Source: Ensifer sesbaniae (lineage in GTDB: Bacteria > Pseudomonadota > Alphaproteobacteria > Rhizobiales > Rhizobiaceae). From it: a DNA stretch of 64,000 nucleotides. The position numbers and the translations under genes are program-made. Positions within the stretch are counted from its first letter, which is position 1. Each line of letters begins with the position of its first letter. The notes under the pieces are model-generated. The model ran no database searches. It saw only the letters and a list, made by a program, of their open reading frames with translations, and was not told where the DNA came from. Of the stretch, positions 16,556 through 25,613 are shown in pieces. The stretch lies in the NCBI RefSeq assembly GCF_013283665.1, contig NZ_JABEKU010000002.1:990863-1054862 (forward strand), given 5' to 3'.

Positions 16556-17335
16556 ATGGATGTGGCAGCAAGATCCGGTGGGGCGAGCGCCTATATCGAT
16601 GATTGGAATGCCGGGCTCGCAGAGGCCGTAGCGAACCTCGGCGAACTCGGTTTCCCGGAGGCTCTGGAGCGTGCGCTTCGGCAACTCGTCTCCTTCGAGA
16701 TGATGAACGGCTTTGCCTATTCGCCAGGCGGTAAGGCCTTCGATCTCGATAACGACCGCATCGTCGGCGACCGCATCACCATCGTCGACCACTACCTTGC
16801 CGGCGCCTACATACTCGACCCGTTCTACGATGCCGTCCGCAGTGCAAAACCCGACGGCGTACTGGTGATGCGACGATTGGCGCCGGACCGCTTCACCGAG
16901 ACGGAATACTTCCACCGCCACTACCAGGCGACTGGCATCGTCGACGAGATCGGCTTCATTCTGAAGCTTCCGGACGTCGATGCAGTGCTGTCGCTCTCGC
17001 GCATCGGCACAGTGCCTGCCTTCTCCCGCCGTGATATCGCACGGTTGGAAAGCGCGGCGCCGATCGTCCGGGCGCTCGCTGAACGGCACTGGCGCGCGCG
17101 GTTCGACCCGCCGCGCCAGGAGGACGATGCCGCGGCGACGATCAGCCACCCATTGCTTTCGAAACGGGAACTGGAGATCGTGACCCTGATCCTCAAGGGT
17201 CACTCGACCTATTCGATCGCCGCGACGCTCGGCCTCTCGCCGAATACGGTCAAGGTCCATCGTCGCCAGGCCTATGCCAAGCTCACCATTTCCAGCCAGG
17301 CGGAACTCTTCCATCTCTTCCTCAGCCGCCGCTGA
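16556..17335 (+). CDS. LuxR-type HTH transcriptional regulator
   Basis: A 259-residue regulator whose C-terminal 65 residues form a GerE/LuxR DNA-binding domain: LSKRELEIVTLILKGHSTYSIAATLG, then SPNTVKVHRRQAYAKL. The N-terminal 190 residues are not clearly an acyl-homoserine-lactone domain or a receiver. The ATG at 16556 lies behind AGGTGGGG and leaves 43 bases to the divergent amidase; an ATG at 16511 would overlap that gene start. Its stop abuts the stop of the APC permease. It probably regulates the amidase and permease that flank it. Confidence 0.8.
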   Translation: MDVAARSGGASAYIDDWNAGLAEAVANLGELGFPEALERALRQLVSFEMMNGFAYSPGGKAFDLDNDRIVGDRITIVDHYLAGAYILDPFYDAVRSAKPDGVLVMRRLAPDRFTETEYFHRHYQATGIVDEIGFILKLPDVDAVLSLSRIGTVPAFSRRDIARLESAAPIVRALAERHWRARFDPPRQEDDAAATISHPLLSKRELEIVTLILKGHSTYSIAATLGLSPNTVKVHRRQAYAKLTISSQAELFHLFLSRR

Positions 17336-18667
17336 TCATTCGACGAACTCGACTTCCGGCGGCGCAGACTGGAAAAACCGGGTGAGGTAGGCGAGATAGC
17401 ACACGCCGACAGCCAGCCAGATGATACCCAGAAGCTTGGCGTGGCCATCGAGATTCCACAGCAGGAACAGGTCGCAGACCGCACCGACAGCCGGCACGAC
17501 AAGTCCGAGGAGCGCGCCAAGCGGCCGCACGATTGCGTTGCCCTGCAGGTAGAGCGCGATCACCGACACATTGACGGCAGTGAAGGCGAGGAAAGCGCCG
17601 AAATTGATGAAGGACGTCGAGGTCGTCACATCAAGCGTGAGCGCGAGCAGGCCGACGATGCCGACGAGCACGAGGTTGAAAACCGGCGTGCGCCATTTCT
17701 CGTGCAGCTTGCCAAAGACACCGGCCGGCAACACGCCGTCGCGGCCCATGGCGAACAGCAGCCGTCCGACGCTCGCCTGTGCCGCAAGGCCCGAGGTGAA
17801 CTGGGCAACCACGAGCGTGGCGAGGAACAGGGTCACGAAGAGATCGCCGCCGATCATCAGGGCGATTTCCGAAGCGGCGGAATCGACGGAGGTGAACGCG
17901 CCGCCGGGATGGGCGAGCTGCGTGACATAGGCCGAACCCGTGAAGATGATCCCGCCGATGACCGCGATGATCATGATTGCCTTCGGCATGGTGCGGGTGG
18001 GATCACGTGTCTCCTCCGTCAGGGTCGAAACGGCATCGAAGCCCAGGAAAGAATAGGCCGCGATCGCCGCACCGGCGACGGAAGCGCTGAACGGTACATT
18101 CGCTTCAAAGAATGGCCGTACCGACGCAAGCCCACCGGCGCCGTTGATGGCAACGACATAACGCGCTGCCAGCGCAACGAAGGCAACCAGCACCGTGAGC
18201 TGCACCAGCATCAGCACGACGTTTACCCGGTTGGCGAACGCGATGCCGATGACGTTCACGGCCGTCGTCAGCACGATGAAACCGGCGATCCACAGCCAGG
18301 CCGGAACGGCCGGGAAGGCGGAGCCCAGATAGGCAGCGCCGATCAGCCAGATAACCATCGGCAGGAAGAAGTAGTCGAGCAGGACGGCCCAGCCGACAAG
18401 GAAGCCCGCGCCCGAATTCAGCGACTTACGGGCGTAGGTGTAGGCGGATCCGGCGACCGGATAGACCTTCGCCATGACCCCGTAGCTCGCGGCCGTCAGG
18501 AAGATCGCAAGCGCCGCGATGAAATAGGCCATCGCCGTCGTGCCCTGGCTTGCCGAGGCCAGCGCCCCGAACGTGCCGAACACGATCATCGGCGTCATAT
18601 AGGCAAGCCCGAACAGCACCACCGACCACAGACCAAGGGTTCGATCGAGTTTAATGTTTTGCGTCAT
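17336..18667 (-). CDS. APC-family amino acid or polyamine permease
   Basis: A 443-residue, roughly 12-helix permease of the amino acid-polyamine-organocation family. Helix 1 carries the unwound substrate motif region GLAYMTPMIVFGTFGALAS; the block AYSFLGFDAVSTLTEETRDPTRTMPKAI in the middle is a strong APC signature. Members of this subgroup import putrescine or amino acids. The start at 18667 is chosen because GGAGGGG sits just upstream; an ATG five codons earlier overlaps that site. It is likely linked to the neighbouring amidase and LuxR regulator. Confidence 0.87.
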   Translation of the reverse strand: MTQNIKLDRTLGLWSVVLFGLAYMTPMIVFGTFGALASASQGTTAMAYFIAALAIFLTAASYGVMAKVYPVAGSAYTYARKSLNSGAGFLVGWAVLLDYFFLPMVIWLIGAAYLGSAFPAVPAWLWIAGFIVLTTAVNVIGIAFANRVNVVLMLVQLTVLVAFVALAARYVVAINGAGGLASVRPFFEANVPFSASVAGAAIAAYSFLGFDAVSTLTEETRDPTRTMPKAIMIIAVIGGIIFTGSAYVTQLAHPGGAFTSVDSAASEIALMIGGDLFVTLFLATLVVAQFTSGLAAQASVGRLLFAMGRDGVLPAGVFGKLHEKWRTPVFNLVLVGIVGLLALTLDVTTSTSFINFGAFLAFTAVNVSVIALYLQGNAIVRPLGALLGLVVPAVGAVCDLFLLWNLDGHAKLLGIIWLAVGVCYLAYLTRFFQSAPPEVEFVE

Positions 18668-18726
18668 GTTCCCCTCCTCCAACGAACAGGCAGGAAACGT
18701 CGGGGAAATCGAAGGCTATGCCAATA

Positions 18727-18736
18727 ACCCTAGGGT
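18727..18736. promoter_or_regulatory. 10-bp palindrome upstream of the APC permease
   Basis: ACCCTAGGGT is a perfect palindrome about 60 bp upstream of the permease start, in a small AT-rich pocket. It could be part of a regulator site, for example for the LuxR-type protein, but a short palindrome alone is weak evidence. Confidence 0.3.
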
Positions 18737-18819
18737 GTTATGGCGCCCCACGGTGACACGGCGCGGAGGGGAGAGCCAGCCGGGTCACTCGAGCTTCACA
18801 GCTTGGTTCGGCGCCGCGC

Positions 18820-19650
18820 TCACACGGAGAGCAAGGTTCTCGTCAGCGGATGCCCGGCATCGGCAAGACCATCGATGATGTTGAAGTGATGCCTGTCCGG
18901 CTCCACGACGGTCGCCGTGGTCGCCCCGAGCCCGATCCAGATGTTGGCAAGGAGCGCATTCTGGCGCAGGAACTCCGCGCGCTCGCCGCCACCGACCCAG
19001 CAGGTGATGCGGGCATTTGGCATTGGCCGCAGCAGCGCCGGGCTCTCCGAAAGCGCCTCCGCCTCGTCGATCGCCAGTTTCTCGTTCATCCCCGTCGACA
19101 TGATTGGACGCAGATCGTGCACGCCCGAGATCGAGACGACGTTGCGGATTCGCTCCTGGACATCCGGCGCAAGCGGCGCGCTCGCGGTGATCATCCGGCT
19201 GACGAGATGGCCGCCGGCGGAATGGCCGGCCAGCATCAGCGGCCCTTCAACCAGCTTCGCCGCTTCGCTGATGGCCGCCGCGACCTCGCCGACAATCCCG
19301 GCAATCCGGATCTCCGGGCAGAGCGTGTAGGAGGGCATGGCTACGGCATAGCCATGGGCGACAGCGCCTGCCGCGAGATGCGACCAGAAGCTCTTGTCGA
19401 GCTGCAGCCAGAAGCCACCATGGACGAAAACGACCAGACCTTTCGCCGCGCCATCGGGGAAAAACAGGTCCATGCGGTTTCTGGATCGCTTGCCATAGGC
19501 AACGTCAAGCTTGGCAAGCCCCGATGCTGAAAGCGCGTTGCGGAATGCCTCGGCAGGCCCCGCCCATGCCTCCGGCCACCGATCACCCCGCGCAATGTTC
19601 ACGCCATTGGCATAGGCGTCGTTCCAATCGGAAACACGGTGTTCCAGCAT
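18820..19650 (-). CDS. kynurenine formamidase (arylformamidase), alpha/beta-hydrolase type
   Basis: A 276-residue alpha/beta hydrolase with the HGGFW oxyanion motif (His77-Trp81), the nucleophile elbow GHSAGGH (Ser144) and a C-terminal His in PDRHHF (about 254). HGGxW hydrolases of this size include the animal-type arylformamidase that turns N-formylkynurenine into kynurenine and formate. It lies divergent to tryptophan dioxygenase and the aminobenzoate-CoA ligase, which strongly supports this job. The usual bacterial KynB belongs to another, metal-dependent cyclase-like family. A generic carboxylesterase is the main alternative. Confidence 0.75.
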   Translation of the reverse strand: MLEHRVSDWNDAYANGVNIARGDRWPEAWAGPAEAFRNALSASGLAKLDVAYGKRSRNRMDLFFPDGAAKGLVVFVHGGFWLQLDKSFWSHLAAGAVAHGYAVAMPSYTLCPEIRIAGIVGEVAAAISEAAKLVEGPLMLAGHSAGGHLVSRMITASAPLAPDVQERIRNVVSISGVHDLRPIMSTGMNEKLAIDEAEALSESPALLRPMPNARITCWVGGGERAEFLRQNALLANIWIGLGATTATVVEPDRHHFNIIDGLADAGHPLTRTLLSV

Positions 19651-19733
19651 CGATGCAATCCTCCCTTCGATGTCTCCCCACGCATAGAAATCACCCGCCC
19701 CGGCCAGAAACGCAATGGCATCATCGGAAAAAC

Positions 19734-19747
19734 TTTAGGCTTGAAAT
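19734..19747. promoter_or_regulatory. predicted MarR-family operator, copy 1
   Basis: TTTAGGCTTGAAAT shares 13 of 14 positions with a site in front of the aminobenzoyl-CoA monooxygenase gene (33831-33844). It sits about 90 bp ahead of the formamidase start and 230 bp ahead of the ligase start, so it could control both directions. The ATTTCAAGC half-site symmetry is as expected for a MarR dimer. Confidence 0.6.
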
Positions 19748-19803
19748 AATTTTGGACTGGTGCGATGCTGCCTCATGTTCAGCCGAGAAGTGGAGGTCTC
19801 GCT

Positions 19804-19929
19804 GTGCCCATCACGATCATTGGAGTTGTCGCAGCGACGGCGCAGCCCATCGGCGACGATGCGGCGAAGCTTGCGACCAGTTCGCACGGCAGGGCTCCGC
19901 ACCACCGCACGAAATTTAGCCGGCTTTGA
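19804..19929 (+). CDS. possible short leader ORF or gene remnant upstream of the ligase
   Basis: A 41-codon frame starts with GTG seven bases after a GGAGG site (19792-19796). It reads PITIIGVVAATAQPIGDDA and then a His/Arg-rich end. The first part resembles the first strand and helix of small antibiotic-biosynthesis-monooxygenase (ABM) proteins, so it may be the remnant of such a gene. Alternatively it is a translated leader of the ligase operon. It has no Trp codons, so classic tryptophan attenuation is not supported. Confidence 0.3.
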   Translation: MPITIIGVVAATAQPIGDDAAKLATSSHGRAPHHRTKFSRL

Positions 19930-19977
19930 AAAATGCCTGCGCAACAGGCAGGAACTGAACAAGGGAACAGCCGCCAC

Positions 19978-21597
19978 ATGCTTGGACCGACTTCGCACGT
20001 CGATACGTTCACACGCGACCATCTGCCACCACCGGAAGAATGGCCGGTATTCCTTCTCGAAGGCTTCGACTACCCGGACCACCTCAACGCCGCCGTCGAA
20101 CTGACGGACGTCATGGTCGCCAAGGGTTTTGGCGACCATACCGCGCTGATCGGCAACGGCCGCCACCGAACCTACAAGGAACTGTCCGACTGGACGAACC
20201 GGCTCGCCCATGCGCTCGTCGAGAACTACGGCGTGAAGCCGGGACAGCGCGTGCTCATCCGCTCCGCCAACAATCCGGCAATGGTCGCCTGCTGGCTGGC
20301 GGCGACAAAGGCCGGCGCGGTCGTCGTCAACACCATGCCGATGCTGCGCGCCGGCGAACTGACGAAGATCGTCGACAAGGCAGAGATCGGCCTTGCGCTC
20401 TGCGACACGCGCCTGATGGACGAGATGATCGCCTGCGCCAAGGACAGCCGCTATCTGAAACAGGTCATCGGCTTCGACGGGACTGCGAACCACGACGCCG
20501 AACTCGACCGTATTGCACTCGACAAGTCGGTGGTCTTCGAGGCGGTGAAAACCGGCCGCGACGACGTGGCGCTTCTCGGCTTCACCTCGGGCACGACGGG
20601 GATCCCAAAGGCAACCATGCACTTCCACCGCGATCTCCTTGCGATCGCCGACGGTTATGCCCGGGAGGTCCTCGGGGTCACCCCTGACGATGTTTTCGTC
20701 GGCTCGCCGCCGCTCGCCTTCACCTTCGGCCTCGGCGGCCTTGCGATCTTCCCTTTGCGTTTCGGGGCGGCGGCAACGCTGCTCGAGCACGCGACGCCCG
20801 CCAACATGGTGGAGATCATCGAGAAGTACAAAGCGACGATCTCGTTTACCGCCCCCACAGCCTATCGGGCGATGATGAAGGCGATGGACGACGGCGCCGA
20901 CCTCTCCTCCCTGCGCGTGGCGATCTCGGCGGGCGAGACCTTGCCGGGACCCGTCTTCGAGGAATGGACGGCAAAGACCGGCAAGCCGATCCTCGACGGG
21001 ATCGGTGCGACCGAGATGCTGCACATCTTCATTTCCAACCGTTTCGAGGACCGCAAGGCCGCCTCGACCGGGAAACCCGTCGGCGGCTATGAAGCCCGGA
21101 TCGTCGACGACGAGATGCGGGAAGTCCCGCGCGGCACGATCGGCAAGCTTGCCGTGCGCGGCCCCACCGGCTGCCGCTACATGGCCGACAGCCGCCAGCG
21201 CGACTATGTCCGCGAGGGCTGGAACCTCACCGGCGACGCCTTCTACCAGGACGAGGACGGTTTCTTCCATTTCGCCGCCCGGTCAGACGACATGATCATC
21301 ACCGCCGGCTACAACATCGCCGGCCCGGAGGTCGAGGCCGCCCTGATTTCCCACCCGGAAGTCGCCGAATGTGCCGTCGTCGGCGCGCCCGATGCGGAGC
21401 GAGGCCAGATCGTCGAGGCCTATGTCGTGCTGGTATCAGGCGTTTCGGCAGACGCCGCGACGATCAAGCGCCTGCAGGACCACGTGAAGGCGACGATCGC
21501 GCCCTACAAATATCCGCGATCGGTAAAATTCCTGGACAGCCTGCCGAAAACAGCCACGGGCAAGATCCAGCGGTTCCGATTGCGGTCGGAGAACTAA
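19978..21597 (+). CDS. 2-aminobenzoate (anthranilate)-CoA ligase, benzoate-CoA ligase family
   Basis: A 539-residue adenylate-forming enzyme. The phosphate loop [17 protein letters not shown] (about 200), the A5-type block [15 protein letters not shown], and the C-terminal hinge and lysine ([31 protein letters not shown]) are intact. The sub-family is that of benzoate- and aminobenzoate-CoA ligases. Being followed by tryptophan dioxygenase after four bases, and sharing a predicted operator with an aminobenzoyl-CoA monooxygenase, it should activate anthranilate from kynureninase to 2-aminobenzoyl-CoA. The ATG at 19978 is preferred (AAGGGAACAG upstream) over an ATG 15 codons earlier. Confidence 0.85.
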   Translation: MLGPTSHVDTFTRDHLPPPEEWPVFLLEGFDYPDHLNAAVELTDVMVAKGFGDHTALIGNGRHRTYKELSDWTNRLAHALVENYGVKPGQRVLIRSANNPAMVACWLAATKAGAVVVNTMPMLRAGELTKIVDKAEIGLALCDTRLMDEMIACAKDSRYLKQVIGFDGTANHDAELDRIALDKSVVFEAVKTGRDDVALLGFTSGTTGIPKATMHFHRDLLAIADGYAREVLGVTPDDVFVGSPPLAFTFGLGGLAIFPLRFGAAATLLEHATPANMVEIIEKYKATISFTAPTAYRAMMKAMDDGADLSSLRVAISAGETLPGPVFEEWTAKTGKPILDGIGATEMLHIFISNRFEDRKAASTGKPVGGYEARIVDDEMREVPRGTIGKLAVRGPTGCRYMADSRQRDYVREGWNLTGDAFYQDEDGFFHFAARSDDMIITAGYNIAGPEVEAALISHPEVAECAVVGAPDAERGQIVEAYVVLVSGVSADAATIKRLQDHVKATIAPYKYPRSVKFLDSLPKTATGKIQRFRLRSEN

Positions 21598-21601
21598 AAC
21601 C

Positions 21602-22438
21602 ATGAGCAAGTCATACGACCCTTCGAAAGAAGGCGCGCAGATGTCGTTCAAGGGACGCATGTCCTACAGCGACTACCTCATGCTGGAGAAGGTGCTCGAC
21701 GCACAGGAGCCGCTTTCCAAGGCGCACGACGAGATGCTGTTCATCATCCAGCATCAGACATCGGAGCTCTGGATGAAGCTCGCGCTGCACGAGATCAACG
21801 CCGCGGTCCGCTCGATCCGCGACGACCGGCTGGAACCTGCGTTCAAGATGCTGACGCGGGTTGCGCGCATCTTCGAGCAGCTAAACAGCGCCTGGGACGT
21901 GCTGCGCACGATGACGCCCAGCGAATACACCACGTTCCGCGAATCGCTCGGCCAATCCTCCGGCTTCCAGTCCTGGCAGTACCGGGCGATCGAGTTCCTC
22001 GCCGGCAACCGCAATGTCGCGATGCTAGGGCCCCATGCGCACCGGCCCGACATCATGGAGAAGCTGGAAGCGATCCTCGCCGCGCCGTCGCTCTACGACG
22101 AAGCGATCCGGCTTCTTTCGCGCAACGGCTTCGACGTTGGCGAGGAGGCCGATCGGACCGATTGGCGCGAAACCCGCACGGAAAGCGACAAGGTCTTTGC
22201 CGCCTGGCAGACCGTCTACCGCGATCCCGAGCGCTACTGGATGCTTTACGAGCTCGCCGAGAAGCTGGTCGATTTCGAGGATTACTTCCGCCGCTGGCGC
22301 TTCAACCACGTCACAACGGTCGAACGCATCATCGGCATGAAACGCGGAACCGGGGGCACATCCGGCGCGTCCTATCTGAAAAAGATGCTCGAAGTGGAAC
22401 TCTTCCCTGAGCTCTGGCACGTGCGCACGGGCCTCTGA
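21602..22438 (+). CDS. kynA: tryptophan 2,3-dioxygenase
   Basis: A 278-residue heme dioxygenase that opens the indole ring of L-tryptophan to N-formylkynurenine, the first kynurenine-pathway step. Family residues are in place: the active-site His51 in [13 protein letters not shown], the block [28 protein letters not shown]-type substrate contacts (SGFQSWQYR), and the axial heme His236 in [28 protein letters not shown] closes over the substrate. It is the second gene of the ligase operon, four bases after the ligase stop, and is followed by a complete Liv-type importer. Confidence 0.96.
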   Translation: MSKSYDPSKEGAQMSFKGRMSYSDYLMLEKVLDAQEPLSKAHDEMLFIIQHQTSELWMKLALHEINAAVRSIRDDRLEPAFKMLTRVARIFEQLNSAWDVLRTMTPSEYTTFRESLGQSSGFQSWQYRAIEFLAGNRNVAMLGPHAHRPDIMEKLEAILAAPSLYDEAIRLLSRNGFDVGEEADRTDWRETRTESDKVFAAWQTVYRDPERYWMLYELAEKLVDFEDYFRRWRFNHVTTVERIIGMKRGTGGTSGASYLKKMLEVELFPELWHVRTGL

Positions 22439-22480
22439 TAGAACACATTTATAAGGGAACCCCAAAACGAGGAGAACAGC

Positions 22481-23620
22481 ATGAACCGCATTCTGGCAGC
22501 GAGCCTTCTTGGCCTCTCGCTTGCGACGTCGAGCCTTGCCCATGCCGAGCCGGTGAAGATCGGCGTCATCACCACGCTTTCGGGCGGCGGCGCGGGACTC
22601 GGCATCGACATGCGCGACGCCTTCACGCTGGCGATCAAGCAATCGGGCAACAAGGACGTGGAACTGGTGATCGAGGACGATGCCCAGAAGCCGGAACTTG
22701 CGGTGCAGATCGCCGAGAAGATGATCCAGGGCGACAAGGTCGATCTCATGACCGGCATTATCTGGTCGAACCTGGCGATGGCCGTCGTGCCGAACACGGT
22801 CGCGCAGGACGTGATCTATCTCTCGCCCAATGCCGGCCCCTCGGCTCTTGCCGGTGCGAACTGCAACCCGAACTATTTCAACGTCGCCTATCAGAACGAC
22901 AATTTCCATGAGGCGATGGGGCAATACGCCAACAAGGACTACAAGAACGCCTTCATCCTGGCGCCCAACTACCCGGCCGGCAAGGACGCGCTGACCGGCT
23001 TCAAGCGCTACTACAAGGGCAGCCTCGCCGGCGAGATCTACACGCAGGTCGGCCAGACGGACTATGCCGCCGAAATCGCCCAGATCCGTGCGTCCGGCGC
23101 CGATAGTGTCTACTTCTTCCTGCCCGGCGGCATGGGCATCGCCTTCATGAAGCAATATGCCCAGTCGGGCGTGAACATCCCGGTGATGGGCCCCGGCTTC
23201 TCCTTCAGCCAGGATGTCCTGCCGGCAATCGGCGATGCTGCGCTCGGCGTCAAGAACTCGGCGACCTGGTCGAAGGACCTCGACAACGAGGCCAACAAGG
23301 AATTCGTCGAAGCCTTCAAGGCCGAATACAAGCGCCTTCCCTCGATCTATGCGGCACAGAGCTGGGATACGGCAAACCTGATCCTCGCAGCTCTCTCGAA
23401 GGCTGATGTCAAGGACAAGGACGCTTTCCGCGCGGCGCTCAAGGCGGCGGACTTCCAGTCGGTGCGCGGCAAGTTCGTCTTCAACAACAACAACCACCCG
23501 ATCCAGAACATCTACGTTCGCGAGGTGGTGAAGGAAGACGATGGCACGCTCACCAACAAGATCATCGCCACCGCCTTCGACGATCACAAGGACGCCTACG
23601 CCGAGAAGTGCAGCATGTAA
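22481..23620 (+). CDS. branched-chain-type ABC transporter substrate-binding protein
   Basis: A 379-residue periplasmic binding protein of the LivJ type, with a Sec signal peptide (ILAASLLGLSLATSSLAHA) and mature start EPVKIGVITTLSGGGAGLG. The type I fold is seen in GDKVDLMTGIIWSNLAMAVVPN and SGADSVYFFLPGGMGIAF. Many LivJ-like proteins in aromatic operons bind aromatic acids rather than leucine. Here the operon context (ligase, tryptophan dioxygenase) suggests tryptophan, kynurenine or anthranilate; this is inference. GAGGAG precedes the ATG. A strong hairpin separates it from its permease genes. Confidence 0.88.
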   Translation: MNRILAASLLGLSLATSSLAHAEPVKIGVITTLSGGGAGLGIDMRDAFTLAIKQSGNKDVELVIEDDAQKPELAVQIAEKMIQGDKVDLMTGIIWSNLAMAVVPNTVAQDVIYLSPNAGPSALAGANCNPNYFNVAYQNDNFHEAMGQYANKDYKNAFILAPNYPAGKDALTGFKRYYKGSLAGEIYTQVGQTDYAAEIAQIRASGADSVYFFLPGGMGIAFMKQYAQSGVNIPVMGPGFSFSQDVLPAIGDAALGVKNSATWSKDLDNEANKEFVEAFKAEYKRLPSIYAAQSWDTANLILAALSKADVKDKDAFRAALKAADFQSVRGKFVFNNNNHPIQNIYVREVVKEDDGTLTNKIIATAFDDHKDAYAEKCSM

Positions 23621-23640
23621 TGCTTCGGCGCTGTTATCGC

Positions 23641-23671
23641 CCGGATGCCCGGCCTTCACGCCGGCATCCGG
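23641..23671 (+). promoter_or_regulatory. intercistronic hairpin after the Liv-type binding-protein gene
   Basis: CCGGATGCC-c-GGC (23641-23653) pairs with GCCGGCATCCGG (23660-23671) around a CTTCAC loop, with one bulged C. No T-run follows, so it is more likely an mRNA-stabilising or partial-termination element than a full terminator. It covers an ATG at 23645, which argues against that codon as the permease start. Confidence 0.6.
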
Positions 23672-23713
23672 TCGGTGATCCATGTCCTCCCAAATGAAGC
23701 TTGGACCGGTCTC

Positions 23714-24634
23714 TTGTTCACCGCACTTCTGATTGAACAACTGCTCAACGGGCTGCAGCTCGGTGTGATGCTGTTTCTGATGGCCGCCGGCCTGACGCTG
23801 ATCTTCGGCGTCATGGGGTTGATCAACCTCGCCCACGGCTCGCTCTACATGATCGGCGCCTTCGCCTGCGCCACCGTCGCCGCGGCCACCGGCTCCTTCT
23901 GGATCGGGCTGATCGCCAGCCTAGCGGCCGCCGCCGGCGTCGGTGCGATCATCGAAGTCGCGGTCATCCGCAGGCTCTACGACCGTGATCATCTCGACCA
24001 GGTGCTCGCGACCTTCGCGCTGATCCTGATCCTGTCCGAAGGTGCCCGCTGGCTCTTCGGTTCGTTCCCGCTCTATCTCGACATACCGCTTTTGCTGCAG
24101 GGCGCGGTGCCGCTCCCGGGCGGCGGCCAGTATCAGCTCTATCGCCTGGCGATCATCGGCGTAGGCATCGCAGTGGCTGTCGGTCTCTATCTGCTGATTT
24201 CAAGGACGCGTCTCGGCATGCGCATCCGGGCGGGCGAGTCCGACCGCGAGATGATCGGGGCGCTCGGCGTCGACATCGGCACGCTTTACACGGTCGTCTT
24301 CGCGCTTGGCGCAGCGCTCGCGGGCCTTGCCGGCGCGCTCGTCGGCGCGCTGCAATCGGTGCAGGTCGGCATGGGCGAGCCGGTGCTCATCCTTGCCTTC
24401 GTCGTCATCGTCATCGGCGGCATCGGCTCCATCAAGGGCGCGCTGGTCGGCGCGGTGATTGTCGGCGTGGTCGATACGATGGGCCGCTTCCTGCTTCCCT
24501 CGCTGCTGGCGCTCACCATGCCCGCGTCGCAGGCGACGACGATCGGCGCCGCACTCGCTTCGATGCTGATCTATGTGGTCATGGCGCTGATCCTCGCCTT
24601 CAGGCCGAGCGGCCTGTTTGCGGCGCAAGCGTGA
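23714..24634 (+). CDS. branched-chain-type ABC permease, LivH family
   Basis: A permease of about 306 residues with eight or so helices. LivH marks are LNGLQLGVMLFLMAAGLTLIFGVMGLINLAHGSLYMIGA at the start and the coupling region around LGMRIRAGESDREMIGALGVD. It pairs with the LivM protein that follows. The likely start is the TTG at 23714, which gives the usual family N-terminus; an ATG at 23645 lies inside the hairpin and would add an unlikely 23-residue extension. It is the first membrane subunit of the importer in the tryptophan/anthranilate operon. Confidence 0.86.
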   Translation: MFTALLIEQLLNGLQLGVMLFLMAAGLTLIFGVMGLINLAHGSLYMIGAFACATVAAATGSFWIGLIASLAAAAGVGAIIEVAVIRRLYDRDHLDQVLATFALILILSEGARWLFGSFPLYLDIPLLLQGAVPLPGGGQYQLYRLAIIGVGIAVAVGLYLLISRTRLGMRIRAGESDREMIGALGVDIGTLYTVVFALGAALAGLAGALVGALQSVQVGMGEPVLILAFVVIVIGGIGSIKGALVGAVIVGVVDTMGRFLLPSLLALTMPASQATTIGAALASMLIYVVMALILAFRPSGLFAAQA

Positions 24635-24641
24635 GGTCCCG

Positions 24642-25613
24642 ATGAGCCGCGAAACCACCGTCAACCTGCTTCTCGCCCTTCTGCTTCTCGGCACACCGCT
24701 TCTGGCCGCCGGCCTGGGCGAACCCTTCTACGTAACGCTCGCGACCCGCGTCACCGTGCTGGCGCTCGCTGCCGTCGGCCTCAATCTCGCGCTTGGGCTC
24801 GGTGGGCTGCTCTCCTTCGGGCACGCCGCCTTCTTCGGCCTCGGCGGCTACGTCGCCGGCATCCTCGCGACGCATGCCTTCAATGCAGAACCGCTCTTCG
24901 CCGACATTCCGGCCACGACGTCGATGCCGCTCATTTGGGTAACGGCCGCTGCGGTCGCCGGACTCGTGGCGCTGCCGATCGGTGCCGTCAGCCTGCGCAC
25001 ATCAGGCGTCTATTTCATCATGATCACGCTCGCCTTCGCGCAGATGATCTACTATTTCGCGATCTCCTGGCCGGCCTATGGCGGCGAAGACGGGCTCTCC
25101 CTGTCGATGCGCAACGCCTTTCCCGGCGTCAACACCGCCAAGCCCCTGCCCTATTTCCTGATCTGTTATGCTGCACTCATGGCCGCACTTCTTCTGTTCC
25201 GCGCGATCGAGGGTTCGCGCTTCGGCAGCGCGCTGCAGGCGGCAAGGCAGAACGGAACCCGCCTTGCAGCCGTCGGCATCGCGCCCTTCCATATCCGGCT
25301 CGTCGCTTTTGCGGTCTCGGCGATGATCACGGGCCTTGCCGGGGCGCTTTATGCCGATCTCAACCGCTTCGTCGGCCCCTCGATGCTGTCCTGGCACATG
25401 TCGGGCGAACTGATCGTGCTGATCATCCTCGGCGGCAAGGGCCGGCTGTTCGGCCCGGTCGCCGGCGCGATGGTCTTCGTCTTCTTCGAATATGTGCTCG
25501 GCGGCATCACCGAACGCTGGCAGTTCTTCCTCGGCCTGATCCTTCTCGGCATCGTGCTCTTTGCCCGCGGCGGATTGCTGGGTCTCCTCTCCGGAAAGCC
25601 GCGCCATGTCTGA
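24642..25613 (+). CDS. branched-chain-type ABC permease, LivM family
   Basis: A 323-residue permease with the LivM block GLNLALGLGGLLSFGHAAFFGLGGYVAGIL near the start and the coupling region SRFGSALQAARQNGTRLAAVGIAPFHIRL near residue 205. It lies eight bases after LivH and overlaps the ATPase gene by eight bases, so all subunits are translationally coupled. It forms the second half of the membrane channel. The ATG at 24642 follows GAGGT. Confidence 0.88.
   Translation: MSRETTVNLLLALLLLGTPLLAAGLGEPFYVTLATRVTVLALAAVGLNLALGLGGLLSFGHAAFFGLGGYVAGILATHAFNAEPLFADIPATTSMPLIWVTAAAVAGLVALPIGAVSLRTSGVYFIMITLAFAQMIYYFAISWPAYGGEDGLSLSMRNAFPGVNTAKPLPYFLICYAALMAALLLFRAIEGSRFGSALQAARQNGTRLAAVGIAPFHIRLVAFAVSAMITGLAGALYADLNRFVGPSMLSWHMSGELIVLIILGGKGRLFGPVAGAMVFVFFEYVLGGITERWQFFLGLILLGIVLFARGGLLGLLSGKPRHV

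Noticed and set aside
19735-21270. 511-codon open frame on the minus strand
   Set aside because: Antisense to the CoA ligase and covers the MarR box. No family features.
23645-23713. ATG 23 codons upstream as livH start
   Set aside because: It lies inside a strong hairpin and adds a segment without family similarity. The TTG at 23714 gives the usual N-terminus.
22025-23836. 603-codon open frame on the minus strand
   Set aside because: Antisense to tryptophan dioxygenase and the Liv-type binding protein, both clear genes.
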